Shown here one piece after another: positions 29,097-36,897 of a DNA stretch of 64,000 bases. This DNA is from DATKYQ01 sp035528415. Its GTDB lineage: Bacteria; Myxococcota; B64-G9. Numbering within the stretch: position 1 is the stretch's first letter; each line of letters begins with the position of its first letter. A program made the translations under genes and the position numbers. Where the stretch lies: contig DATKYQ010000010.1 of the NCBI GenBank assembly GCA_035528415.1, forward strand, positions 1-64,000, in the 5' to 3' direction. The notes beneath the pieces are model-generated. The model did not search any database, was not told the origin of the DNA, and worked only from the letters and a program-made list of their open reading frames with translations.

Positions 29097-29753
29097 TCAC
29101 TCACCGGCCGGTTCTTTCAGTCGGCGCTTTCTTTCCCTGAAACGCTCCAGGTCGGCCGGTTGTTCCCCGCCGGCCTCTTTTGTCCTGATGTATCCCTCTT
29201 CAAGCGCGAAGGAGTAAAGGGACTCTCTCAAGAGCCTGCGTCCCCGGTGCAGGCGCGACATGACCGTGCCCACCGGGATCTCCAGGATGTCGGCCGCCTG
29301 GGCGTAAGAAAATTCGTTGATATCGACCAGCAGGATCACCATCTTGAAATAGTGCGGCAGCTGATCGAGCGCTTGTACGACGTCGTCCGAGAAAAGTTTT
29401 TCGAAAAAGTACTCTTCGGGCGCGGTCGTCGCGGCCAGCTTGTCCCGGGCGAAGCCGCGCTCGAGCATATCGTGGCGCTCGGCCCCTTCCGAGATCGAGC
29501 GGGATCGCTTCTCCCGCCTGTACCTGTTGATGAACAGGTTGACCATCATCTTGAACAACCAGGCCTTGAGGTTAGTGCCCGTCTCGAACTTGTCGCGGAA
29601 ACGCAGGGCACGCACGTAGGTGTTCTGAACCAGGTCCTCGGCCTCGGCCGGCTGCGAGGTCATGCGCAGGGCGAGCCCGTACAGGGCATCGAGGTGGGCG
29701 AGGATGGCCTCCTTGAACATGCCGTCGTTTTTACTTTTTTTCGTAAAAAACAA
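29097..29753 (-). CDS. ECF RNA polymerase sigma factor (RpoE-like)
   Basis: Sigma region 2 (AEDLVQNTYVRALRFRDKFETGTNLKAWLF in two stretches) and region 4 (SYAQAADILEIPVGTVMSRLHRGRRLL) are both clear; region 3 is absent, as in all ECF factors. The start is probably TTG 29753, which has GAGGG 8 nt upstream; the later ATG at 29723 lacks a binding site. The partner anti-sigma follows directly. The first codons include A-rich runs that form a TTTTTAC/GTAAAAA inverted repeat (29728-29749). Confidence 0.93.
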   Translation of the reverse strand: MFFTKKSKNDGMFKEAILAHLDALYGLALRMTSQPAEAEDLVQNTYVRALRFRDKFETGTNLKAWLFKMMVNLFINRYRREKRSRSISEGAERHDMLERGFARDKLAATTAPEEYFFEKLFSDDVVQALDQLPHYFKMVILLVDINEFSYAQAADILEIPVGTVMSRLHRGRRLLRESLYSFALEEGYIRTKEAGGEQPADLERFRERKRRLKEPAGE

Positions 29754-29825
29754 ATAGTTACCCTCGGCCGGAATTCGCCCGGTTGCCCGCCTAGTTGCCT
29801 GAGTGGAACAGACCAGCCTTGCGCG

Positions 29826-30608
29826 TTATTCCCGGCAATCATCAGGGTCGTTCAGCTCGAACTGCATTCCATCGTATGCCAGTTCGACTCCCTTGGGAAG
29901 GTTCTGGTTGGTCGTGCTGTGATCCACCAGGTGGGAAAGATGGGTCAAGACCGTTTTTTCAGGTTTCAACATCGTGGCCACTTCAACCGCCTGATCGATA
30001 CTGAAATGAGTGGCGTGCGGTTTGGGCCTCAGGGCGTCGAGCACCAGCAGGTCGAGATTTTCCAGCAATTCGTAGGATGAATCCGGTATACGGCTGACAT
30101 CCGTCAGGTAGGCCAGGCCGCCCAGGCGATAGCCCAGAACGGGCAGGTCGCCGTGCCAGAGCGGTATGGGAACGACCGTGGCCCCGAAGAGAGTAAAAGG
30201 CCCGTCGATTTCGTTCAGGATCAAGAATGGCCTGAACCCCTTTTTCTCGCCGTTGTCGAAGATATATTCGAAGTAACTCCTGATACGCCGGACGGTGTCG
30301 GCATTACCGTAGCAGGAGATCTCATGCAGATGACGGATGTTGAAGACCCGAAGTTCGTCGATCCCGTGGATGTGGTCGGCGTGGGCGTGGCTGTAGAGCA
30401 CGGCGTCGACCCGCCGCAAATCGAAGCGCAAGGCCTGCTCGCGCAGGTCGGTCGAGGTGTCGATCAGCAAAACCTTGCCGCCAAGCTCAACGGCCGCCGA
30501 GGCCCGCATGCGCCGGTTGTGCGGATCGCTCGATGTGCAGACCGGGCAGTCGCAGCCGATCATCGGGACGCCGGATGAAGTTCCGGAGCCGAGAATTGTG
30601 ATGTTCAT
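29826..30608 (-). CDS. PhnP-like MBL-fold metallo-hydrolase
   Basis: The protein starts with the GSGTSSGVPMIGCDCPVC signature of the PhnP group, with Cys residues that bind a structural zinc. The MBL active-site motif HAHADH is at 74-79, and C-terminal HLSHLVDH follows. In E. coli, PhnP is a cyclic-phosphate phosphodiesterase in phosphonate use; no other phn genes are near, so the substrate is unknown. It is divergent from the next gene. Confidence 0.87.
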   Translation of the reverse strand: MNITILGSGTSSGVPMIGCDCPVCTSSDPHNRRMRASAAVELGGKVLLIDTSTDLREQALRFDLRRVDAVLYSHAHADHIHGIDELRVFNIRHLHEISCYGNADTVRRIRSYFEYIFDNGEKKGFRPFLILNEIDGPFTLFGATVVPIPLWHGDLPVLGYRLGGLAYLTDVSRIPDSSYELLENLDLLVLDALRPKPHATHFSIDQAVEVATMLKPEKTVLTHLSHLVDHSTTNQNLPKGVELAYDGMQFELNDPDDCRE

Positions 30609-30632
30609 GGCGCGAAACTTATCACGGCCGGG

Positions 30633-30661
30633 GTGACTTGGTCGAAAAATGTTGCTATTCT
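30633..30661 (+). promoter_or_regulatory. Possible sigma70 promoter
   Basis: GTGACT (30633-30638) and TATTCT (30656-30661) are 17 bp apart, fitting a weak -35/-10 pair just ahead of the gene at 30681. The match is partial (three of six and four of six), so this is only a suggestion. Confidence 0.3.
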
Positions 30662-30680
30662 TTACGGAAGAGGTGACGAG

Positions 30681-32582
30681 ATGCGCAAACTACCCGTTAT
30701 CCTGTTGGTGCTCGCGTTTGCCGCTACGGCCGGGGCCTACTACGGCTACGAGCACGTCCCCCAGATGTTCTCGACCGGCCAGCTTGTTGATGTGGCCTTT
30801 CATCCCTCTGGCGACTACGCGCTGATCGTGGAATCGGAGGGCAAGATCCTTAAAGTGGACGCATCCGACTGGAGCGTCAGCCAGGTGGACGCCATCGATC
30901 ATTTTCACATCTTCCACGTCGATTTCAACCCCGACGGAACGGGTGCCTTGATAGTCGGACATTACGTAAACGGCAACGTCGACGAGGGACGCCTGTATCG
31001 CTGGGACGACGCTACGCAGACCGTCGAGCTTGTCGACGCTTGCAGCGAGGCCGGTGTGGAGCTGCGGGCTGTCGAGTTCACGCCCGACGGCTCGACGGCG
31101 GTGATCGTCGGCTGGTACCAGCAAAACAGCTCGGGCGGCGTGCTGTATGCCTACGACTACGATCCGGTCGCGCGCACCAAGAGCATAGGAGGGGCGGCCA
31201 ACTTCTGGGGTCCCTACGACGTCTCCTGGCGATCGGACGCCCAGGAAGCGCTGATCGTCATCGGTCAGAACGACGCCGAGGTGGTCGCCTACAGGCCGCC
31301 GGCGCCCTTTGAGAACCGCCTGCTTTCCACCGACTATCGCTACAAGGGATCTAACGCCCTGGCCGTCGACCATCACCCGTTCGACAATTACGCCGTGGTT
31401 GTCGACGGCGCCCAGAACGCCTTGAAGTACGACGGCGTCTGGACCCGGGTGGATTTGCCGGGCAGCTCGCTGGCCGACATCTCCTTCAATACCGACGGAT
31501 CGCGCGCGCTGCTGGTTGGTCGCGCCCGGGCCGTCTCGGCCGACTCGATGGTCGGCACGGTGCAGGAGTTTGCCGGCAATAGCGGTACTTTCACTTCGGC
31601 TGATTTCACCGATGTCAGCATCCCGGGCTTCGACGCCGCTCCCTGGCAGGCGGAGAGCAACACCTACTTGAACGCGGTCGCTTTCCGGCCGGGTCTGTGC
31701 GAGGGGCTGATCGTCGGCGGGCACGGATCCTTTTCGAGCAAGTTCGCGCCCATCGCCCACTTCACAGACCTGCGCGGGGCCGACTGCCTGACACCTTCCG
31801 AGGACGGCGGTGTCGATGCCGGCCCTGACGCCGGTCCTGACGCCGGTCCTGACGCCGGCCCAGACGCGGGTCCCGACGCCGGCCCCGACGAGATCGATGG
31901 CGGTGTTGACGGCGGCTCGACGGTCATCCCCTGCGCGGTCGATGCCGACTGTCCGGCCGGCCAGTACTGCACAGGCGATCACTGCACCAGCGATTGCAGC
32001 GACTACTCAGACTGCATGGCCCCATTCGTCTGCAGCCCGCGCGGAAGGTGTGTACCCGGGGCACAGGACGGAGGCGGCCCGGATGGCGACGCCGGCGACG
32101 GTCAGCCCGACGCGGGCGGCGATTATAGCCGGGATGGCGGCCAGGCGGCCGATACAAGCGCGGATTCCGGGCCCGCCCACGACTCGCCGGCCTGCGAAAG
32201 CTGCCTGTACGACAGCCAGTGTTCGACAGGCCACTATTGTCGCGAAGGCTGCTGCCTGGCCGATTGTTTCACCGACAGCGAGTGCCTGCACGGCTTCGTC
32301 TGCGGCCCCCGCGGTCGCTGCATAGCAGAGCCCGAGACCGTCTCGGGCTGCAGCTGCGCGACGGGAAAAAACCGGGCCGCCGGTTGCCTGTGCCTGCTGT
32401 TTCTTCTTGGCGTTGTGCTGCGGATCTTTTCTTCCGCGAGGAACACGCCCGCATGCAGGCCGAATTGCGCGCGTCCCGCGACCAGGCGCGGGAAGGCGAG
32501 CGCGAGATTTCGCTGGACTTCTCACGCTTGTCCGGCGTCAACGCCGGCGACTGGCTGCAAACGTGGAAGATTCGCTCGCTAA
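30681..32582 (+). CDS. Propeller-type surface protein with DAGP linker and MYXO-CTERM-like region
   Basis: After a signal peptide (MRKLPVILLVLAFAATAGA), about 350 residues carry repeated strands such as VDFNPDGTGALIVG and VEFTPDGSTAVIVG, a beta-propeller pattern. Then come six DAGP repeats (379-402), two Cys-rich modules with the CPAGQYC / CSTGHYC pattern, and CSCATGKNRAAGCLCLLFLLG, which looks like a MYXO-CTERM sorting tail. Instead of ending after the basic residues, the frame runs on about 50 more codons, see the finding at 32410-32596. The start ATG has GAAGAGG upstream. Likely cell-surface; partner unknown. Confidence 0.8.
   Translation: MRKLPVILLVLAFAATAGAYYGYEHVPQMFSTGQLVDVAFHPSGDYALIVESEGKILKVDASDWSVSQVDAIDHFHIFHVDFNPDGTGALIVGHYVNGNVDEGRLYRWDDATQTVELVDACSEAGVELRAVEFTPDGSTAVIVGWYQQNSSGGVLYAYDYDPVARTKSIGGAANFWGPYDVSWRSDAQEALIVIGQNDAEVVAYRPPAPFENRLLSTDYRYKGSNALAVDHHPFDNYAVVVDGAQNALKYDGVWTRVDLPGSSLADISFNTDGSRALLVGRARAVSADSMVGTVQEFAGNSGTFTSADFTDVSIPGFDAAPWQAESNTYLNAVAFRPGLCEGLIVGGHGSFSSKFAPIAHFTDLRGADCLTPSEDGGVDAGPDAGPDAGPDAGPDAGPDAGPDEIDGGVDGGSTVIPCAVDADCPAGQYCTGDHCTSDCSDYSDCMAPFVCSPRGRCVPGAQDGGGPDGDAGDGQPDAGGDYSRDGGQAADTSADSGPAHDSPACESCLYDSQCSTGHYCREGCCLADCFTDSECLHGFVCGPRGRCIAEPETVSGCSCATGKNRAAGCLCLLFLLGVVLRIFSSARNTPACRPNCARPATRRGKASARFRWTSHACPASTPATGCKRGRFAR
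31815..31886 (+). repeat. Coding minisatellite, six 12-bp units
   Basis: Six near-identical units of GACGCCGGTCCT encode the Asp-Ala-Gly-Pro linker of the propeller surface protein. Such repeats change length easily by slippage. Confidence 0.85.
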
Positions 32583-32596
32583 ATAACCATAATTAA
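32453..32596 (+). pseudogene. Possible gene remnant or small ORF, 47 codons
   Basis: In a different frame from the surface protein, the stretch has strong coding bias (nearly every third base G or C) and reads MQAELRASRDQAREG then ISLDFSRLSGVNAGDW. It has a GAGGAA 9 nt before ATG 32453, but the biased frame is open further upstream, so it could equally be the 3' end of a lost gene. No family is recognised. Confidence 0.35.
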
Positions 32597-32678
32597 GCGG
32601 CTTGGCGGTCGTCCCGGCTGCTGAGCAAATCAGCTTTTATTACAATGAGTTGGCAGTTGGGCAGGACTTTCCCCTGCC

Positions 32679-32701
32679 GGGCAACGCTTTTGCCCCTTTT
32701 T
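32679..32701 (+). terminator. Rho-independent terminator
   Basis: A 6-bp stem GGGCAA/TTGCCC with a 5-nt loop is followed by CTTTTT. It lies about 80-100 nt downstream of the last reading frame of the surface-protein locus and fits its transcription end. Confidence 0.5.
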
Positions 32702-32821
32702 GGGTCTAAGGAATAACAAAGACCGGGAGAAATTATGAGACGAATACAGGGCGATGACAAGTCCGTTACCAAAAAAATAGTAGCCTGGACTCAGAATAGA
32801 GGCCACAGAATGGAGACGAAG

Positions 32822-33142
32822 ATGAAAACCGTAATCGTTCTTGCGCTTTTGGTTGTTGCTCTTCCCTCAAGCATGGCCCTGGCGAATGGGCGAGCCTCTC
32901 CGTCCCATGCCGTGGCATCGACCGGGTCGAGCCACCAGATCCCTGCCCCCGACGTCCTGGTCAAGAACGTGCTGCTTCCGGAATGGCGAGCCAACTTCTT
33001 CGCCCGGGAAGTGAAGACCTGGTTCAAGCAAGGCTCGGCGGTTCTTGAAGGAATGACGGTAATCGAAGACGAGATCGAAGAAACGTTTTCCGCCTTGACC
33101 AGTCCGGAAAAAGAAAGGCTGCAGATCGTCTGGGGATCCTGA
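32822..33142 (+). CDS. Small exported protein, 106 aa
   Basis: The protein begins with a clear signal peptide (MKTVIVLALLVVALPSSMALA). The mature part of about 85 residues has PEWRANFFAREVKTWFKQG and an acidic C-terminal region. I place the start at ATG 32822 (GGAG 9 nt upstream); in-frame ATGs at 32735 and 32810 precede it. No family is recognised. Confidence 0.6.
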   Translation: MKTVIVLALLVVALPSSMALANGRASPSHAVASTGSSHQIPAPDVLVKNVLLPEWRANFFAREVKTWFKQGSAVLEGMTVIEDEIEETFSALTSPEKERLQIVWGS

Positions 33143-33162
33143 CAGGATCGTGCCCGGCGGAC

Positions 33163-35394
33163 CTATGACTTTTCGGGATATTTGAACCCATTGGTCTTCT
33201 GGGCCTGGGCGCGCAGCTTGGCTACTTTTTCTTCCGGGCCGACGACCACGAGCGTGTCTCCTCTGCCAAGGGGTACGGCCGGGTCGGGGAACCTGGTGCC
33301 TTGCCGACGGTGACGGACCGCGTAGACTACCACTCCGAAACGGGCGCGTAGATCCAGCTGTTTGAGGCTCTTCCCCAGCAGCATGCCGCTAACTGGAATT
33401 TCGCTTTTCACCTCGCCCGAGGTCAGATTGACCCGCTCCTCCTGTCTTTCGCTCGGAGCGCCGCCGTCGGAAAAGCGCACTACCGCATCCCGCCTCAGCA
33501 CCTCGCGGTTGTACAGTGCTATGGCATCCGCCTGGCTGATCCAGCCGATCAGGCGCTGGTGGGTGTCGGTCACCGGCAATTCGTCAACATGGTGGTGGCT
33601 GAACATCGAGATGCAGGAGTCCAGGGTGTCATCCGGCGAGGCGCATTCGGCAGTCGGCTGCATCAGGTCGGCCGCCACCAGAAGATGGCGCAGCGTTTTC
33701 TCGTCCCGGATGATGTTGGTCACGGTGTCGACGGTCACGACACCCAGCAGACGGCCATGCTTGTCCGTGACGTATTGTTGGTGATGCTCGCCGGAGAGCA
33801 CACGCTCGATGATGTCGTCGAGCGCTGTGTCGGGCCGCAGCGTCCTGCCTGGCTTGTGGGTTAAAGCACTGACGGAGGTGCCGGACATGATCTCCGCCTC
33901 GGCTCCGGCCGTGAAACGAGCGCCCCGGCGGACCAGCTTGAGAGTGTAGATCGACTCGCTGCTCAGTTTTGTGGCGATGAAGTGTGAGAGAATACAGGCC
34001 AGCATCAAAGGCAGGATGATAGTGTGTTGATTAGTGAGTTCGAAGACTATCAGGATGGCCGTCAGCGGAGCGTGAGTAGTGGCCGCCACCAGCGCGCCCA
34101 TGGCCACCAACGCATAGGCGCTGGGACTGGCCACGAGCCCGGCCGGCAGCAGCCAGTTGGCCAGGATGCCGAAGGCCCCGCCCAGGCTGGCGCCGATGAA
34201 CAGGGAAGGCGCGAAAATACCACCGGAACCGCCGGAGCCGATCGTCATGCCGGTGGCGATGATCTTGGCCCCGCCCAGCAGCAGCAGGAATCCCAGGAAA
34301 CTCATGTCCAGCGGAAACTGGCTCTTCTGCCAGGTCAGCACCCGCTCGATTTGCTCGTAGCCGACGCCCATGACGTGGGGCAGCCAGATGGCAATGATTC
34401 CGACCAGGGCCCCTCCCAGGATTGCCTTGAGATATTCCGGGATTGGAATCGCCGTAAAGATGTCTTCGACTGCGTACAGTCCCTTGGTGAAGGCCACACC
34501 GGCAACGGCGGCCAGGGCTCCGAGCAGTACGTAAAGTGGAAGCTCCCAGGCGCTGACCAGATCGTAGGGCGCCACCTGGAAGGCCGGGAAATTGCCCAAG
34601 TGATAACGGGCGATCACCGTGGCGACGACCGCGCCGACGACCAGGGGGCTGAAGGTTTTTACCGTGCCGCGTCCCAGGATGATCTCGACGGCGAAAAGCA
34701 CGCCGGCGATTGGGGCGTTGAAAGTGGCCGCAATTCCGGCGGCCGTGCCGGTGGCAACCAGGATCTTCATGCGCTCGCTATGAAACCCAAACAGTTGGCC
34801 TACCGAAGATCCCACCGTAGAGCCGATCTGAACGATGGGCCCCTCGCGGCCGACCGAGCCTCCGCTGCCGATGCTGACGGCGCTGGCCATGATCTTTACC
34901 AGGGCCACCCGTGGCCTGATGCGGCCGCCGCGGCCCGTGCAGGCCTCCATCACCTCCGGCACGCCGTGTCCCTTTGCCTCGCGGGCAAAAAAGTAGATTA
35001 GCGGTCCCACCAGCAGGCCGCCCAAGGCGGGCGGGAGCACCAGCCAGTACCAGGGCAGGGCGGCCAGCCGATCGAGGCCGATACCCCCGGGAAAGGCGAG
35101 ATGATTGACCAGGCGGATCAGGTATCGAAAAAGAATTGCGCCGTAGCCGCCGGCGACCCCGACGATGGCGGCGAGCACCAAGAGAAAAACGCTCGGGCCG
35201 CCCAGCGCTCGGGAAAGCCAGGCCCCGACCCGGGCGCCGGAATCTACGCGAACCCTCTCCGGGACTAGTTGATCTCCGTCTGTGAAGCCAGTGTTGTCTT
35301 CCAGTGCCAGATCCTCCCGAGAGGCATTATTCTCCAAACGCCCCCGCGCGTCAAAGTCGAAATCTTCAGACCATCCACTCGGTCTGGTATTCAT
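33163..35394 (-). CDS. ClC-type chloride transporter with CBS pair and RCK_C domain
   Basis: The membrane core carries the ClC motifs GSGGSVGREGP (with the gating Glu), GGIFAPSLFIGASLGG and the AKGHGVPEV region. After it come two CBS domains (about 490-620) and a C-terminal RCK_C/TrkA-C fold (SGMLLGKSLKQLDL to TLVVVGPEEKV). The gating Glu suggests a Cl-/H+ exchanger, regulated by nucleotides through CBS and perhaps by a ligand through RCK_C. The start is uncertain: ATG 35394 (743 aa) overlaps the end of the cupin gene and lacks a clear binding site; a later start is possible. Confidence 0.87.
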   Translation of the reverse strand: MNTRPSGWSEDFDFDARGRLENNASREDLALEDNTGFTDGDQLVPERVRVDSGARVGAWLSRALGGPSVFLLVLAAIVGVAGGYGAILFRYLIRLVNHLAFPGGIGLDRLAALPWYWLVLPPALGGLLVGPLIYFFAREAKGHGVPEVMEACTGRGGRIRPRVALVKIMASAVSIGSGGSVGREGPIVQIGSTVGSSVGQLFGFHSERMKILVATGTAAGIAATFNAPIAGVLFAVEIILGRGTVKTFSPLVVGAVVATVIARYHLGNFPAFQVAPYDLVSAWELPLYVLLGALAAVAGVAFTKGLYAVEDIFTAIPIPEYLKAILGGALVGIIAIWLPHVMGVGYEQIERVLTWQKSQFPLDMSFLGFLLLLGGAKIIATGMTIGSGGSGGIFAPSLFIGASLGGAFGILANWLLPAGLVASPSAYALVAMGALVAATTHAPLTAILIVFELTNQHTIILPLMLACILSHFIATKLSSESIYTLKLVRRGARFTAGAEAEIMSGTSVSALTHKPGRTLRPDTALDDIIERVLSGEHHQQYVTDKHGRLLGVVTVDTVTNIIRDEKTLRHLLVAADLMQPTAECASPDDTLDSCISMFSHHHVDELPVTDTHQRLIGWISQADAIALYNREVLRRDAVVRFSDGGAPSERQEERVNLTSGEVKSEIPVSGMLLGKSLKQLDLRARFGVVVYAVRHRRQGTRFPDPAVPLGRGDTLVVVGPEEKVAKLRAQAQKTNGFKYPEKS

Positions 35395-35740
35395 GAAGCG
35401 CCGGGACCATGCACAGGAATTGCACTGGCTGGTCACCCGGGTTGCTGTAGGCATGGGCCACACCGGCGGGAATATAGATGCAGTCGCCGGTTTTCACAAC
35501 GTGCTTCAGTCCATCCAGCACGAGCGTCATGTTGCCCACGATCACTACCTGCTCGTGTTCAAGCACATCGTGTCTGTGCATGGGGATCTCGCCGCCCGGG
35601 TCGATAGTGAAACGGCGCGTGTAGAAGTTGGGCAACCCGTCGTCGGGTCCCAGTAAGACCTGAAAAACTGCGCCATGGCTGTTGGCTACTGCTTGTTGTT
35701 CGACTTCATCAAAATGCCTGATTATTGGTTTTTCGGCCAT
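35366..35740 (-). CDS. Cupin-domain protein, 124 aa
   Basis: A single conserved beta-barrel cupin with the two motifs HRHDVLEHEQVVIVGNMTLVLDG in part (metal ligands His, His, Glu) and IPAGVAHAYSNPGDQPVQFLC (His). ATG 35740 is chosen because AAGGAGC lies 7 nt upstream; an in-frame TTG at 35758 is less likely. The substrate cannot be told from sequence. It is upstream of the ClC gene with overlapping ends and divergent from the panE-like gene. Confidence 0.85.
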   Translation of the reverse strand: MAEKPIIRHFDEVEQQAVANSHGAVFQVLLGPDDGLPNFYTRRFTIDPGGEIPMHRHDVLEHEQVVIVGNMTLVLDGLKHVVKTGDCIYIPAGVAHAYSNPGDQPVQFLCMVPALHEYQTEWMV

Positions 35741-35848
35741 TACGATTGCTCCTTTCAATTACGGGCATATAGGCACCGGGATAACTTATCGGCTTGCAGA
35801 GCTCTTGGCAATTTGACTTGTGTGCTCATCGTGTACATTCTTCTTGCC

Positions 35849-36880
35849 ATGACCAAGCCCAGAATTTTAATCGAAGGCGTCGGCGGAATCGGCGGGGTGG
35901 TGGCCGCCCGGCTGGCCCAGGCGCACTATCATCCCGTTCTGGTCACCTCGAACGCCGAAATCAGTGAGGCGATCGATATGCGGGGGCTGCGGGTAGCTGA
36001 CGGCAAGGAAAACTTCAGCCAGCAGGCTGACGTCTACACACGCCTGGACGAGTTGCCGCCCGACAGCCGTTTCGACGTGGCACTTCTGTTGATGAAGGCC
36101 AATTCAGTGATCGAGGTCGCCCACGCCACGCTGCCCTATCTCGATCCCCAGGGTTACCTGGTCACCTGCCAGAACGGCATTGTCGAGGACGCCGTCGCGG
36201 CGGCGGTCGGGGCCGGGCGGGTGGTCTCGGCCATCATCGGCTGGGGCGGGACGATGCACGCTCCCGGGGTCTATGAAAAGACCGGCCCGGGCGCGATTCA
36301 CCTGGGCGAGTTGGACGGGCGCCTGAGCGACCGGGTAAAGCTGCTGGCCGGAGCACTGGGACGGATCTCGCCGGTCGATATCAGCGAAAACATACGCGGG
36401 GCGCTATGGTCCAAGCTGGCGATCAACTGCGTCATCACCACCCTGGGCGCTTTAACCGGCGAGACGCTGGGGCCGATGCTGCGTGACCGGCGCGTGCGGC
36501 GTGTTTTTTTGGCGATCTATCGCGAAGTGATCGACACGGCCTCAGCCCTGAGCATCAGGCTCGAGCGTATCGCGGTCAACCCGAAGTTGCTCTATCTACC
36601 GGCACGGGCAGGAGTGTTGCGCCGGCATTTTAAGGATCTTCTGGTCCAGGTTGTCGGGCGGCGGTACGGTCGGCTGCGCTCGTCAATGTTGCAAAGCCTC
36701 GAGCGCGGCCGCCAGACCGAGATCGATTTCCTCAACGGATACGTGGTCGAGCAAGCCTCGCGCGCGGGGATTGAGGTGCCGGTCAACGCCGCCCTGGTGC
36801 GCATGATAAAGGAAATTGAGGCAGGCCAGAGACCGCTTCAGATGAGGAACATCGACGAGATCATCGAAGTTGGAAACTGA
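35849..36880 (+). CDS. 2-dehydropantoate 2-reductase family (PanE/ApbA-like)
   Basis: The protein begins with an NAD(P)-binding Rossmann motif, GVGGIGGVVAARLA, then has VTCQNGIVED, WGGTMHAPGVYEKTGPG and LWSKLAINCVITTLGALTG, as in PanE-type reductases that make pantoate for CoA. At 343 aa it is somewhat longer than E. coli PanE (303) and there is no panB or panC nearby, so a different keto-acid substrate remains possible. The start ATG 35849 is placed at the Rossmann fold. Confidence 0.85.
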   Translation: MTKPRILIEGVGGIGGVVAARLAQAHYHPVLVTSNAEISEAIDMRGLRVADGKENFSQQADVYTRLDELPPDSRFDVALLLMKANSVIEVAHATLPYLDPQGYLVTCQNGIVEDAVAAAVGAGRVVSAIIGWGGTMHAPGVYEKTGPGAIHLGELDGRLSDRVKLLAGALGRISPVDISENIRGALWSKLAINCVITTLGALTGETLGPMLRDRRVRRVFLAIYREVIDTASALSIRLERIAVNPKLLYLPARAGVLRRHFKDLLVQVVGRRYGRLRSSMLQSLERGRQTEIDFLNGYVVEQASRAGIEVPVNAALVRMIKEIEAGQRPLQMRNIDEIIEVGN

Positions 36881-36897
36881 AGTTTTCTTGCTCGCCA

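Noticed and set aside
35849..36880. Assigning panE as a firm gene name
   Set aside because: The Rossmann and C-terminal blocks fit the family, but the 343-aa length and lack of panB/panC context leave the substrate open.
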